Origin: JAAYTY01 sp964569245
GTDB taxonomy: Bacteria; Fermentibacterota; Fermentibacteria; Fermentibacterales; Fermentibacteraceae
Direction: 5' to 3'
NCBI GenBank assembly: GCA_964569245.1
Contig: CAZMTK010000002.1
Span: 218,448 to 282,447, forward strand
Length of the DNA stretch: 64,000 nucleotides
Part shown: positions 35,285 to 43,538 of the stretch, piece after piece
How positions within the stretch are numbered: the first letter of the stretch is position 1
How the letters are laid out: every line of letters begins with the position of its first letter
Notes under the pieces: model-generated
Database searches by the model: none
Told to the model about the DNA's origin: nothing
Seen by the model: the letters and a program-made list of their open reading frames with translations, nothing else
Position numbers and translations under genes: made by a program

Positions 35285-35377
35285 TGGCGGAGAGGGGGGG
35301 ATTCGAACCCCCGGACAAGCTTTAGGCCCGTCAACCGCTTAGCAGGCGGTTGCCTTCAGCCACTCGGCCACCTCTCC
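35285..35377 (-). tRNA. tRNA-Ser (anticodon GCT), CCA encoded
   Basis: Minus-strand class II tRNA of 93 bases: acceptor GGAGAGG pairs with CCTCTCC, D arm within TGGCCGAGTGGCTGAAGGCA, anticodon arm CAACCGC-CTGCTAA-GCGGTTG (anticodon GCT), a variable arm in GGGCCTAAAGCTTGTCC, T arm GGGGG-TTCGAAT-CCCCC, discriminator G and encoded CCA (35287-35285). It is divergent from hydF. A hairpin array directly follows its 3' end. Confidence 0.95.
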
Positions 35378-35502
35378 GCACGCGGAGCGTGATTATCGGG
35401 ATACTCGCGATAAGGGTCAAGGAAACAATGCATTCCGATCTGCACTGGTCCGCTCCTTGGCTCCCTGCTAGAGTAAAGAAGAACGCAATCACGGGAGACG
35501 GC

Positions 35503-36810
35503 ATGCCCAGGGTCGACAGGCTGGTGATAGGTATCTTCGGCAGGGTCAACGCAGGCAAGAGCACCCTCATGAACCTCCTTGCCCAGCATGAGGCATCCAT
35601 AGTCGACCCCCAGCCGGGCACCACCGCCGACATCAAGAGCATAGTCATGGAGATCCACGGGCTGGGACCCGTGCGCCTGCTCGATACTGCAGGGCTCGAC
35701 GAATCCTCGGGGCTGGGTGAGAAGAAGCGCCGGAAGACTCTCGCAGCACTGGAGGAGGTGGATGTCGCCCTGCTCGTGATAGACCCGGTGCAAGCGGTCA
35801 GGTCGCGCACGCTCGAGGTGGAGGAGCTGGTGGGCAACCTGTCGAGGCGGCACGGACGCGCCCTCGGCATCGTCTTCAATCTGAGAGAGGACGCGGGGCT
35901 TGCACTGGAAGCCGAGAAGGCGACGCTTGCGGAGGCGCTCGAGTTCTGCCGCACGGCTCTTCCCGACAGGACCGAAGTCCCTTCGTTGACTGCGGACCTC
36001 TCTCTCGCAGCCAGCATGAGACCCGTCGTGGATTTCGTCTCGTCGCTCCGTCCGGGCGAATCACGCCAGACCGCGCTGCTGCCGTTCGTCGAACCCGGCA
36101 GAGCCGTGATACTGCACATCCCGATGGACGAGGAAACGCCTTCGGGCAGGCTTCTCCGACCTCAGGAGATGGTCATGGAGTACCTTCTCCGGATGATGGT
36201 CCCGGTGGGGCTATACAGGGTCGATCTGAAGCTGGGGCGCAGCTCTTCGAAGGGCCTGCGAGCCATGGAGGAGAAGAAGTTTCGGGACTTCCTGTCGGCC
36301 TTCGACTCGAACGGCGGCGTGCAGCTCGTGATAACCGATTCCCAGGCGATAGACCTGATGAGTTCCTGGGTCCCTCCCGGCATCCCTCTCACGACCTTCT
36401 CGATAATGATGATCAACCAGACCACCGGAGGCGACCTCGCTCTCTTCGCGCGCGGAACGCAAGCCCTCGACTCACTGCGGTCCGGTGACAGGGTGCTGAT
36501 CGCCGAGGCGTGCAACCACGACAGGATGGCGGAGGACATCGGCACGGAACAGATTCCAAACAAGCTCTCCCGGAAGGTGCCCGGGCTGGCAATAGACCAT
36601 TCCTTCGGCCGCGAATTCCCCTCTCCAGAGGAGCTTGCCCGGTATCGCGTTGTCATCCACTGCGGAGGCTGTATGATTAGCAGGCAGGCCGCCGCAGCGC
36701 GGGTTCACCGCCTGCACGAGGCCGGCGTGCCAGTGACAAACTACGGTCTGGTCCTGTCGTGGATCGAGGGTCCGGAGGTGCTGGGCAGGGTGCTGGCCCC
36801 ATGGCTGTGA
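35503..36810 (+). CDS. hydF: [FeFe]-hydrogenase maturation GTPase HydF
   Basis: GTPase and Fe-S scaffold of 435 residues on which the di-iron subcluster of [FeFe]-hydrogenase is loaded before transfer. N-terminal GTPase domain: P-loop GRVNAGKST at residues 13-21, PGTTADIKS near 44, LLDTAGLDE near 66. The dimerisation domain is central. The C-terminal cluster domain has LIAEACNHDRMAEDIG near 331 and HCGGCMISRQ near 384, supplying cysteines of the HydF [4Fe-4S] site, followed by GVPVTNYGLVLSW. ATG 35503 follows GGGAGACGG. HydE, HydG and a hydrogenase are not in the window but are implied to exist in the genome. Confidence 0.92.
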   Translation: MPRVDRLVIGIFGRVNAGKSTLMNLLAQHEASIVDPQPGTTADIKSIVMEIHGLGPVRLLDTAGLDESSGLGEKKRRKTLAALEEVDVALLVIDPVQAVRSRTLEVEELVGNLSRRHGRALGIVFNLREDAGLALEAEKATLAEALEFCRTALPDRTEVPSLTADLSLAASMRPVVDFVSSLRPGESRQTALLPFVEPGRAVILHIPMDEETPSGRLLRPQEMVMEYLLRMMVPVGLYRVDLKLGRSSSKGLRAMEEKKFRDFLSAFDSNGGVQLVITDSQAIDLMSSWVPPGIPLTTFSIMMINQTTGGDLALFARGTQALDSLRSGDRVLIAEACNHDRMAEDIGTEQIPNKLSRKVPGLAIDHSFGREFPSPEELARYRVVIHCGGCMISRQAAAARVHRLHEAGVPVTNYGLVLSWIEGPEVLGRVLAPWL

Positions 36811-36823
36811 CGGGAGGTGCGGT

Positions 36824-37093
36824 GTGAGCCGGCTTCTTTTCGCGCTGGCCCTGTTCCTTGCGCTGTCGTGCGGAGGAAGCGACGGAGACGAACCCGGCGG
36901 CGGTGAGACTTCGGGAACCACCGCAGGCGTCGAGGCCGAGCAGGCCGTCGAGGCGACCGAAGCCGTCACGGGAACCCCTGCGGTAACTGCACCCACAGGT
37001 GCAGTGCCCTACGCTCGCGGAGTGGCTGAAACCGCCAACCAGCGCACCGCTGCTATGGATTCGACTCTGAACGCGCTAGAGGGCGGAAGGTGA
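36824..37093 (+). CDS. Small predicted lipoprotein
   Basis: Hypothetical lipoprotein of 89 residues. GTG start with GGGAGG upstream; signal MSRLLFALALFLALSC with the lipobox cysteine at residue 16, then GGSDGDEPGGG and a long Ala/Thr/Val/Glu-rich low-complexity stretch, ending in NQRTAAMDSTLNALEGGR. No domain recognised. Its stop overlaps the next start (GTGA, 37090-37093), so it is coupled with the 424-residue protein and probably belongs to the same envelope function. Confidence 0.65.
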   Translation: MSRLLFALALFLALSCGGSDGDEPGGGETSGTTAGVEAEQAVEATEAVTGTPAVTAPTGAVPYARGVAETANQRTAAMDSTLNALEGGR

Positions 37094-38364
37094 CGGCGGC
37101 GCTCCTCCTAGCAGCATTGCTGTCTCAGGAGCCCTCGATACCGGTTTTCAGGCTTCATCAGCTCTCCCCCCGGTTCGACGCGATCGCCCTCTTCCTTCCC
37201 GGGGGAAGACTGCCACTTCAGCCCTGGCACGGCCTGCCCGATCGCACTCGGGAGCGCCTCTGGGCCTGCTCGTGCTACAGCATGCTTGTCCAGAGGACTT
37301 CCTGGAGCGCGTACATTGTCATCGCTCCTCCGGGCCTCGGCGATTCGATCCTGCCCGGGATGCTCGAGCTGGAGACCGACTGCCTGGAACAGGACGCATC
37401 CGGGTGGAGCAGGGCTCTGGCCCTTTCTTCATCAGACCCTGCCGGGGCCGTGCTGGTGATGTGGGACGTGCCTGTCCTGTCGAACGAAATCGTCGACGCC
37501 CCCCCGGCAATACCGGTCCGCAGGAGCGAGTGGCTTGCCTCCACTCCCGACACCCTCATGCTGACCGGCCAGTGGTGCAACGGGGTGATACTGCTGACTG
37601 GCGAAGCGCTGCTGGGGCAGGGACAGGCCTGGAGAGGCGCAGGCTCGGAGGTGATACTCACCCAGGACGGCCCTGTGGCTGCTACCGTGATAACATCCTC
37701 CGAGGCCACGCCTGCGCAGATTGAAGACCTCGCCGCCCTCAGTCATCCGTGGGATTCGGTTTTCGCCGATGTCTGGGGGCCGGTCTTCAGCGCGATAGAC
37801 AGCCTCGTAGCCGCCGGACGACCGGTTTCCGGCGGCGGCCTTTCGGTCGTCTGGCTGAAGGGGACGGGGTCCGGTCCCAGGCTCGAGCCGTGGCGCATGC
37901 TGGTCTCTCCCCCTCCCCCGTCGAGAGCCTCGTTCACTCCCGCATGGCCCGGGCGAATGCCCGAGAACTACCCTTCCTTCGAACCGCCGGAGATTGACGG
38001 GGTGGTCAGGCTCGTCCTCTCGTTCCCCGGCTTCGGGGAAGACCTGCTGGCGGTGGCTGCTGGAATAGTCGAGAGGATCCTCTCGCGATCTCTGCTGCCT
38101 CTCGTTCCCGGCGCGGTATCCGTCTCGGTCACGCCCGGGATCGGCAGTCTGGACGTTGCGCTGATCGGCGCCGGTGATCTGCCCGACGAGGACTCGATCA
38201 GGGCTCTGATCAGGGCCGGGCTGGGACCGACCTCGCTCTGCCCACCCGAGGCCGCCCTGGTCAGGAACGCTGCACTGAGGGCCTCGCTGCAGGCCGGCAG
38301 GGAGCTCCCCATCCCTCTCGCGACCGACCTGGTGCTGCCGCTCGCAGAGGCGATAGCGGACTAG
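37090..38364 (+). CDS. Predicted exported protein of unknown function
   Basis: Protein of 424 residues not recognised. The first 12 residues (MTAALLLAALLS) are hydrophobic and may be a minimal signal peptide. The rest contains two domain-like halves: residues 20-230 (FRLHQLSPRFDAIALFLPGG, LETDCLEQDASGWSRALA) and 300-420 (GVVRLVLSFPGFGEDLLAVA, VSVSVTPGIGSLDVALIG, PDEDSIRALIRAGLG). The second half has the alternating hydrophobic pattern and length of an M16-peptidase-like non-catalytic domain, but no HxxEH is present, so this is only a weak suggestion. GTG start overlaps the upstream lipoprotein stop by 4 bases. Confidence 0.6.
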   Translation: MTAALLLAALLSQEPSIPVFRLHQLSPRFDAIALFLPGGRLPLQPWHGLPDRTRERLWACSCYSMLVQRTSWSAYIVIAPPGLGDSILPGMLELETDCLEQDASGWSRALALSSSDPAGAVLVMWDVPVLSNEIVDAPPAIPVRRSEWLASTPDTLMLTGQWCNGVILLTGEALLGQGQAWRGAGSEVILTQDGPVAATVITSSEATPAQIEDLAALSHPWDSVFADVWGPVFSAIDSLVAAGRPVSGGGLSVVWLKGTGSGPRLEPWRMLVSPPPPSRASFTPAWPGRMPENYPSFEPPEIDGVVRLVLSFPGFGEDLLAVAAGIVERILSRSLLPLVPGAVSVSVTPGIGSLDVALIGAGDLPDEDSIRALIRAGLGPTSLCPPEAALVRNAALRASLQAGRELPIPLATDLVLPLAEAIAD

Positions 38365-38501
38365 GATGCCGGCACAGGTGCAGACCGGTCGCCTCGCCAG
38401 AGGAACGGCTGCTGAACGGGCGGAACGGATGGCTGCGCTTCGGGAAGGCGCTCCTGAGCGGGGCTAGCCCGATCGAACGGCGAACGGCGCCAGGACCCGG
38501 C

Positions 38502-38723
38502 CTACTTCCTCTTCCGACCGAGCTGCTGCCGTACCCATGGCCAGTTGAGGATGATGTGCAGAACGGCCAGCACGACTAGCGTCACTCCGGCAACCGGATG
38601 GAACTGCTTGAAGGTCATGTAATCCACTGCGTCCATCAGCTTGGCTGCCCCTCCCGCGGCAACCGAGAGGAACACAAGGAACATCACAGGATTGAGGATC
38701 TTCAGCGCCTTCTGTCTGCCCAT
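38502..38723 (-). CDS. Small DUF4405/cytochrome b561-like membrane protein
   Basis: Membrane protein of 73 residues with two hydrophobic helices: ILNPVMFLVFLSVAAGG and AGVTLVVLAVLHIILNWPWV, ending in the basic tail QQLGRKRK. The HPVAGV ... LHIILNWPW part matches the DUF4405 pattern, in which paired histidines can bind haem; here His in FKQFHPVAG and LHIILNW are candidates. ATG 38723 follows GGAGGAGG. It lies just downstream of the ABC-F gene on the same strand (gap 32 bases) and may be co-transcribed. Function unknown. Confidence 0.7.
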   Translation of the reverse strand: MGRQKALKILNPVMFLVFLSVAAGGAAKLMDAVDYMTFKQFHPVAGVTLVVLAVLHIILNWPWVRQQLGRKRK

Positions 38724-38755
38724 TGCCTCCTCCTTCACACCGGAGCCCGTCCGGT

Positions 38756-40750
38756 CTAGTGCTGGTAACGGCGCCGGCCAGGCCGGTCGGCGACATCATG
38801 CTCCTTCGAAGGGTCGGCGGACGCCTTTTCATGCTCCTCGGCCAGCAGGTTCCACTTCTCCTGCAGGGCGGCCGCCCTGTCGGCCACCCAGGAGTGCTCC
38901 TTCTGCAGTTCGACTACACGCTTCCCGTCGCATAGCACCTCGGGCTTGCAGAGTTCGGCCTCGAGTGTGCGCAGCCTCTCCTCGAGGGGAATCAGCTCCT
39001 TCTCCACCTTGTGCATCCGCTTCTCGACCGCCGTCCTTAGCTTGTAGAGCCTGTTCCTCTCCTCTGCCTCGCGCCGCCTGCGCTCCTTCTCCTGGTCGCG
39101 CTTCGTGGGCCCCTGCCTCTGCCGTCCCGCCTCGGCAAGGAACTGCTGCTCGAGCTCCCTCTGCTTCTTCTCGAGGTAGTAGCTGAACGGGCCGTTGAAC
39201 CTCCTGACTGCCCCACCCTCAACCTCGTACACCTGCTCCACGGTGCCGGCAAGGAGGTTCTCGTCGTGGCTGATTAGAACAAGCGTGCCTCGATACTCCT
39301 TCAGAGCCTCCTCCAGCACCTCGCGCGAGAAGATGTCGAGGTGATTCGTCGGCTCGTCGAGGATGAGCAGGTTGAGAGGAGTCATGAGGATCCTCGCCAG
39401 CGCGATGCGCGACTTCTCGCCCCCGGAGAGGATGGCTGTCTTCTTGAAGACGTCGTCTCCCGTGAAGAGGAACATGCCCAGGAAGCTGCGGAGCTCCTGC
39501 TCGCTCCGTTCGGGAGCGACGGTCGAGAGCTGCTCCATCAGGTTCAGGTCACGGTTCAGCGCGAGCTCTACCTCCTGTGAGTAGTAGCCGGTCAGCACCC
39601 CCTGGCTGATGCTCACCCTGCCCGTGGTCGGTTCCTCGATGCCGGCGAGGAGCCGAGACAGGGTGGACTTGCCCTCGCCGTTCCTACCGACTATTCCAAC
39701 ACGGTCGCCTCGCTCGATGAGGAGATCCACTCCTTCGAAGACAGTCCTGTCGTACGCCTTGGAGACGCCTGACGCCTCCACGACCCTCAGCGGCGATCTC
39801 GGAACTTCGGGGAACCTTATCCGCATCCTCCTCGGGCTTCTGTGGGTTTCGATGACCTCCAGGCGCTCCAGCATCTTCAGACGGCTCTGAACCAGGTTCC
39901 TCTTCTTCGGGTTCGCCTTGAACTTGTTGACGAAACGCTCCAGCTTCTCCCTGCGGTCGAGCTGTAGGCGTGCCTGGTGCTCGCGCTCGGCTGTCTCTCT
40001 CTTCTTCGTCTCCTCGTACTTCGAGTAGTTGCCCTTGTACATCGTCATCCTGCCGAACTCGATCTCGCAGACGCGGTTGACTGTCCTGTCGAGAAAAGCA
40101 GGGTCGTGAGAGATGATCCATGCGGCTCCCGGGAACTCCTCGAGGTACTGCTCCACCCATAGGCGGGCATCGAGGTCGAGGTGGTTCGTGGGCTCGTCGA
40201 GCAGAAGCAGGTCGGGTTCGGCGAGCAGCAGCGCCGCGAGCTCCGCCCGCATCCTCCAGCCGCCGCTGAAGTCCTCCAGGGGCTTGTCCATCTCATGCGC
40301 ACGGAAGCCCAGGCCTCCCAGCAGGCGGGCGGCCCGGCTCTCCAGGTTGTACACGTCGGCGCTCTCGAGGAGGCTCACGGTGGCGCCGAGCTCGCGCAGG
40401 ACGACGGCGGCGTCACCTGCGCCCGCCGCCAGGTCCTCGTGCAGGGCGGCCTGTCTGTCCAGCGCCTCCCTGATCTCGCTGCTGTGAAGGGCGACCCTCT
40501 TCAGAAGCGGTCCGCACGGAAACTCCGACATCTCCTGCGGCAGGTAGCCCACACTGATGCCCCGCGCCCGGGTGACGGTCCCCTGGGTGGGTTCGAGAAC
40601 GCCTGCGAGCACGCGGAACAGCGTCGTCTTGCCGGCGCCATTCACGCCGACCAGGGCTGTCCGGTCGCCGCGCTCGATATTGAAAGTCAGCCCCGAGAAC
40701 ACCTCGTCGGAACCGAACGACACCCCCAGCCCGCCCGCGGAGACTATCAT
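38756..40750 (-). CDS. ABC-F family ATPase
   Basis: Soluble twin-ATPase protein of 664 residues without membrane segments, of the ABC-F class that acts on ribosomes (translation factors and antibiotic protection). First nucleotide domain: GVNGAGKTTLFRVLAG at residues 36-51, signature DFSGGWRMRAELA, Walker B LLLLDEPTNHLDL. Second domain: GRNGEGKSTLSRLLAG, LSGGEKSRIALARI, LLILDEPTNHLDI. The inter-domain linker (P-site tRNA interaction motif in characterised members) is the charged stretch KYEETKKRETAEREHQARLQ. A C-terminal coiled coil of about 90 residues ends the protein, as in Uup-like members. Starts 5 bases after the metallophosphoesterase stop. Confidence 0.93.
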   Translation of the reverse strand: MIVSAGGLGVSFGSDEVFSGLTFNIERGDRTALVGVNGAGKTTLFRVLAGVLEPTQGTVTRARGISVGYLPQEMSEFPCGPLLKRVALHSSEIREALDRQAALHEDLAAGAGDAAVVLRELGATVSLLESADVYNLESRAARLLGGLGFRAHEMDKPLEDFSGGWRMRAELAALLLAEPDLLLLDEPTNHLDLDARLWVEQYLEEFPGAAWIISHDPAFLDRTVNRVCEIEFGRMTMYKGNYSKYEETKKRETAEREHQARLQLDRREKLERFVNKFKANPKKRNLVQSRLKMLERLEVIETHRSPRRMRIRFPEVPRSPLRVVEASGVSKAYDRTVFEGVDLLIERGDRVGIVGRNGEGKSTLSRLLAGIEEPTTGRVSISQGVLTGYYSQEVELALNRDLNLMEQLSTVAPERSEQELRSFLGMFLFTGDDVFKKTAILSGGEKSRIALARILMTPLNLLILDEPTNHLDIFSREVLEEALKEYRGTLVLISHDENLLAGTVEQVYEVEGGAVRRFNGPFSYYLEKKQRELEQQFLAEAGRQRQGPTKRDQEKERRRREAEERNRLYKLRTAVEKRMHKVEKELIPLEERLRTLEAELCKPEVLCDGKRVVELQKEHSWVADRAAALQEKWNLLAEEHEKASADPSKEHDVADRPGRRRYQH

Positions 40751-40755
40751 TCCGC

Positions 40756-41481
40756 CTACCTCCGCGTGCAGGCTGCCCACAGCTCCCGGCGCAGCTCCAG
40801 GGGGGCGAAACCCAGATGGTCGGAGGAGACCAGCAGGTAGGTCACTCCGTCCAGTTCGAAGTCGCAGGGCGAGGTCGGGCCGAGCCCGTGCAGATGGCCG
40901 TACACGCACAGCCTCGCTCCGGATCGCGAGATGCGCTCGGTGAATCCCGTGGCTCTGCCGTCTTCCGAGGGGGGGAAGTGCATCATGACTACCACGGGCC
41001 TCCCGTCTCCAGCAAGCCCTGCTGCTGCGTCCAGCGACATGTCCAGCCTTTCGAGCTCGCGCTCGCAGAGGGAACGGTCGCGCTCCTCGTCGTAGAACAC
41101 TCCTCCGGGAAGGTTCCACCCGCGCGTGCCGGCCACCACGAGATCTCCCATGTCTGCTGCATCGTTCTGAAGGACGGTGCAGCCTTCCCCCAGTGCCGTC
41201 CTGACTCTGGCGAGAGACTTCCACCAGTAGTCGTGGTTGCCCTTCAGAACAGCCTTCCTGCCCGGAAGGGATCGTATCAGGTCGAGGTCCTGCGAGGCAT
41301 CCTCGAGACGCATCGCCCACGAGAGGTCGCCCGGCACCAGCACTATGTCGTCCGCGGCGACGAGCCTCCTCCATGAGGTTTCGATCTTCGCGGCATGTCC
41401 CCGCCACTCGGGGCCGAAGACGTCCATCGGCTTGGCCCCCGACGCCGACAGGTGAAGGTCCGACATGGCCCAAAGTCTCAT
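40756..41481 (-). CDS. Cytoplasmic metallophosphoesterase (calcineurin-like)
   Basis: Two-metal phosphoesterase of 241 residues. All five ligand motifs are present: SDLHLS at residues 7-12, VPGDLSW near 47, LKGNHDYWW near 75, MMHFPP near 157 and GHLHG near 185. The SDLHL/GNHDYWWK/HFPP arrangement matches the small predicted phosphohydrolases of the YkuE/COG1768 kind. No signal peptide. It is followed 5 bases later by the ABC-F gene, so the two share a transcript. Substrate not predictable. ATG 41481 chosen; upstream frame is not protein-like. Confidence 0.85.
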   Translation of the reverse strand: MRLWAMSDLHLSASGAKPMDVFGPEWRGHAAKIETSWRRLVAADDIVLVPGDLSWAMRLEDASQDLDLIRSLPGRKAVLKGNHDYWWKSLARVRTALGEGCTVLQNDAADMGDLVVAGTRGWNLPGGVFYDEERDRSLCERELERLDMSLDAAAGLAGDGRPVVVMMHFPPSEDGRATGFTERISRSGARLCVYGHLHGLGPTSPCDFELDGVTYLLVSSDHLGFAPLELRRELWAACTRR

Positions 41482-41530
41482 GGAGCAAGTATAACCCTCC
41501 GGCCCATGCCGTGGGCCGGGCTGGCGCGGG

Positions 41531-42232
41531 GTGCATGGATGCCGGTTATCTTTCACTCCCGGCCCGCGCCGGATACAAGGGAGGCGGCTTCTGGATCTCG
41601 CGATCTTCGATCTCGATGGAACCCTCCACAGAACCGAAGCAGCGCTCACACCGGCGATCAGGACTGCGCTGGTGGAGGTGGGGGCCACGCCGCCAGCCGA
41701 CGAGGAGATAGAGGCTTCATACGGCGAGCCGATGCCGGTCATCTGCGAGAGACTGATTCCCGGCGGCGGCGAAGGGCTGCACTCGCGTTTCCTCGAAGCT
41801 CTCCGCAGGGCGCAGAGGGAGACCGTGCGGTCGGGCGGCGAATGCTATCCGGGCGTCAAGGAGATGCTCTCCGAAGTCGAGGAGGCCGGGTGGAGCATGG
41901 CTGTCTGCTCGAACGCCGGCATCGACTACATAGAGCTCGTGACGGGCGCTCTGGGGATCAGGAGATTCTTCACCGAGCTGAGCGGCATCTCGGAGGGGCT
42001 CGACAAGGCAGGCCGCGTGAGAAACATGGCTCGGCGCACGGACGGCATTGCAGTCGTCATAGGCGACAGGTACATGGACATCGAGGCGGCTGCGGCATGC
42101 GGGCTGCCTTCCATCGGATGCGGATGGGGCTATGGCGGCGCGGGGGAGCTCGCGGGAGCGACGTTCATCGCCGGCTCTCCAGCGGAGGTCCCGAAGCTGC
42201 TCGATGCCGTCAGGCGCAAGGCTGCGTCGTGA
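41531..42232 (+). CDS. HAD-superfamily hydrolase, phosphoglycolate-phosphatase-like
   Basis: HAD subfamily I phosphatase of about 214-233 residues. Motif I LAIFDLDGTLHRTE begins at residue 22 of the longest form, motif II is AVCSNA near 132, motif III GLDKAGRVRNMA and motif IV VIGDRYMDIEAAAACG near 176. An alpha-helical cap lies between motifs I and II. The N-terminal 20 residues from ATG 41531 are not part of the family; CTG 41591, after GGGAGG, may be the real start. Likely substrates are phosphoglycolate or other small phosphomonoesters. Convergent with the mog-like gene (gap 8 bases). Confidence 0.8.
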   Translation: MHGCRLSFTPGPRRIQGRRLLDLAIFDLDGTLHRTEAALTPAIRTALVEVGATPPADEEIEASYGEPMPVICERLIPGGGEGLHSRFLEALRRAQRETVRSGGECYPGVKEMLSEVEEAGWSMAVCSNAGIDYIELVTGALGIRRFFTELSGISEGLDKAGRVRNMARRTDGIAVVIGDRYMDIEAAAACGLPSIGCGWGYGGAGELAGATFIAGSPAEVPKLLDAVRRKAAS

Positions 42233-42240
42233 GGGCCGCT

Positions 42241-43062
42241 TCATCCCCCGCAGCGATGGGCTCTTCCTGCCAGCACCTCCAGTGCGTGCGGCAGCACTTC
42301 CAGGAGGAAGCCGCAGGCTTCGGTGGCGCCCTTCACGCTTCCCGGCAGATTCACTACGAGAGTCATCGCCCTGATTCCCGCGACGGCCCTCGAGAGCCAT
42401 GCTGAGGCTATGGTTGCCGACGACCTGAAGCGTATCATCTCGGCCAGCCCGGGCGCGGGCCGCTCGACGATGTCGTTCGTCGCTTCGGGAGTTTCGTCGG
42501 TTGGCGAGAATCCCGTCCCTCCGGTTGTCAGAATGATGTCGCAAGAACCGTCGTCGCACCACGAGGCAAGCCTCCGGGCGACCGGCCTTCTGCCGTCGGG
42601 CATCACGGCGTAGCGCACCACCTGCAATCCCGCCTCGGACAGCATCCGAACCAGGGCTGCGCCGCTGCCGTCCTCCCTCTCCCCCCTGCTGCACGAATCG
42701 CTCAGGGTAAGCACTGCGGCCCTGGAAGCACCATGGTTCTCGTAGGAGGCGACGTCCCCCGGCCTGGCCGTTCCCGGTCCGACAGCGGTTCCAACGGCGT
42801 AACCGGACTTCAGTCCTTCCGGTCTGTCGGCAGTCTCGACGGGTATCGTGCCCAGCCTGAGCCGCACTCCAGGGGCGAGGCTGTCCAGGTCGGTCTCTCC
42901 GAGGTCGATCCAGGCATCGAACCCCTGCGGCAGGTCGGATTCGCGGGATGCCCACGAAGTCACGTGCCCAAGGACTATCCGTGCGCCCTCTTCAGGCTCG
43001 AAGACGGCCACGGGAGATGCGGAGCCGGAACTCCTTGTCAGGATGCTCGTCACTCTTGGCAT
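42241..43062 (-). CDS. mog: MogA/MoaB-type molybdopterin adenylyltransferase with N-terminal extension
   Basis: Moco-biosynthesis enzyme of 273 residues. The C-terminal 155 residues are a MogA/MoaB domain: AAVLTLSDSCSRGEREDGSG, DIILTTGGTGFSPTDETPEA (the MPT-binding TTGGTG loop) and VVNLPGSVKGATEACGFLLE. It would adenylate molybdopterin before molybdenum insertion by MoeA. About 110 residues precede it (EEGARIVLGHVTSW, VRLRLGTIPVETADRP, GTAVGPGTARPGDV), a beta-rich region I do not recognise. The start overlaps the moaC stop by 13 bases; last gene of the Moco operon. Confidence 0.88.
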   Translation of the reverse strand: MPRVTSILTRSSGSASPVAVFEPEEGARIVLGHVTSWASRESDLPQGFDAWIDLGETDLDSLAPGVRLRLGTIPVETADRPEGLKSGYAVGTAVGPGTARPGDVASYENHGASRAAVLTLSDSCSRGEREDGSGAALVRMLSEAGLQVVRYAVMPDGRRPVARRLASWCDDGSCDIILTTGGTGFSPTDETPEATNDIVERPAPGLAEMIRFRSSATIASAWLSRAVAGIRAMTLVVNLPGSVKGATEACGFLLEVLPHALEVLAGRAHRCGG

Positions 43063-43538
43063 TTGTACTCCCCTGACGCCCCGCCCGACTTCCTCATGAG
43101 GCGGACCGGTCCGATCACCATTCCCCTGTCGACCGCCTTGAGCATGTCGTAGATCACCAGCAGGCCTACCGAGACGCCGGTCAGAGCCTCCATCTCGAAC
43201 CCGGTTCGGTCGGTTCCGGAAACCGCGCACCTGACAGTCATGCCGCATCCTTCCAGCTCCACGTCCACCTGCACCGAGTCGATGCCCACGACATGGCAGA
43301 GCGGTATCAGGTCGGGAGTGCGCTTCACCGCCTGAATGGCGGCTATCCTCGCGGCTGCAGCCACGTCGCCCTTGGGCGCGGAACCGCAGGCGACCAGCGC
43401 CGAAGCCTTCTCCCCGATCGTGATCCGCCCCTCCGCTACGGCCGTTCTCTTCGTCCTTGGCTTCCCGGACACGTCCACCATGCGTGCGCGGCCTTCCGAA
43501 TCGGTGTGCGTCAGTCCGCCTTTGCCCGAAGTCCTCAT
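43050..43538 (-). CDS. moaC: Cyclic pyranopterin monophosphate synthase
   Basis: Moco-biosynthesis enzyme of 162 residues that, with MoaA, turns GTP into cyclic pyranopterin monophosphate. Conserved features: LTHTDSEGRARMVDVSGK at residues 9-26, TKRTAVAEGRI, AAIQAVKRTPDLIPLCHVV near 70 (IPLCH with active-site residues), TGFEMEALTGVSVGLLVIYDM near 113 and KAVDRGM with the catalytic lysine and Asp. One change from the usual IPLCHP is V for P. ATG 43538 overlaps the moaA stop (ATGA); a GTG five codons upstream is less likely. Confidence 0.95.
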   Translation of the reverse strand: MRTSGKGGLTHTDSEGRARMVDVSGKPRTKRTAVAEGRITIGEKASALVACGSAPKGDVAAAARIAAIQAVKRTPDLIPLCHVVGIDSVQVDVELEGCGMTVRCAVSGTDRTGFEMEALTGVSVGLLVIYDMLKAVDRGMVIGPVRLMRKSGGASGEYKCQE

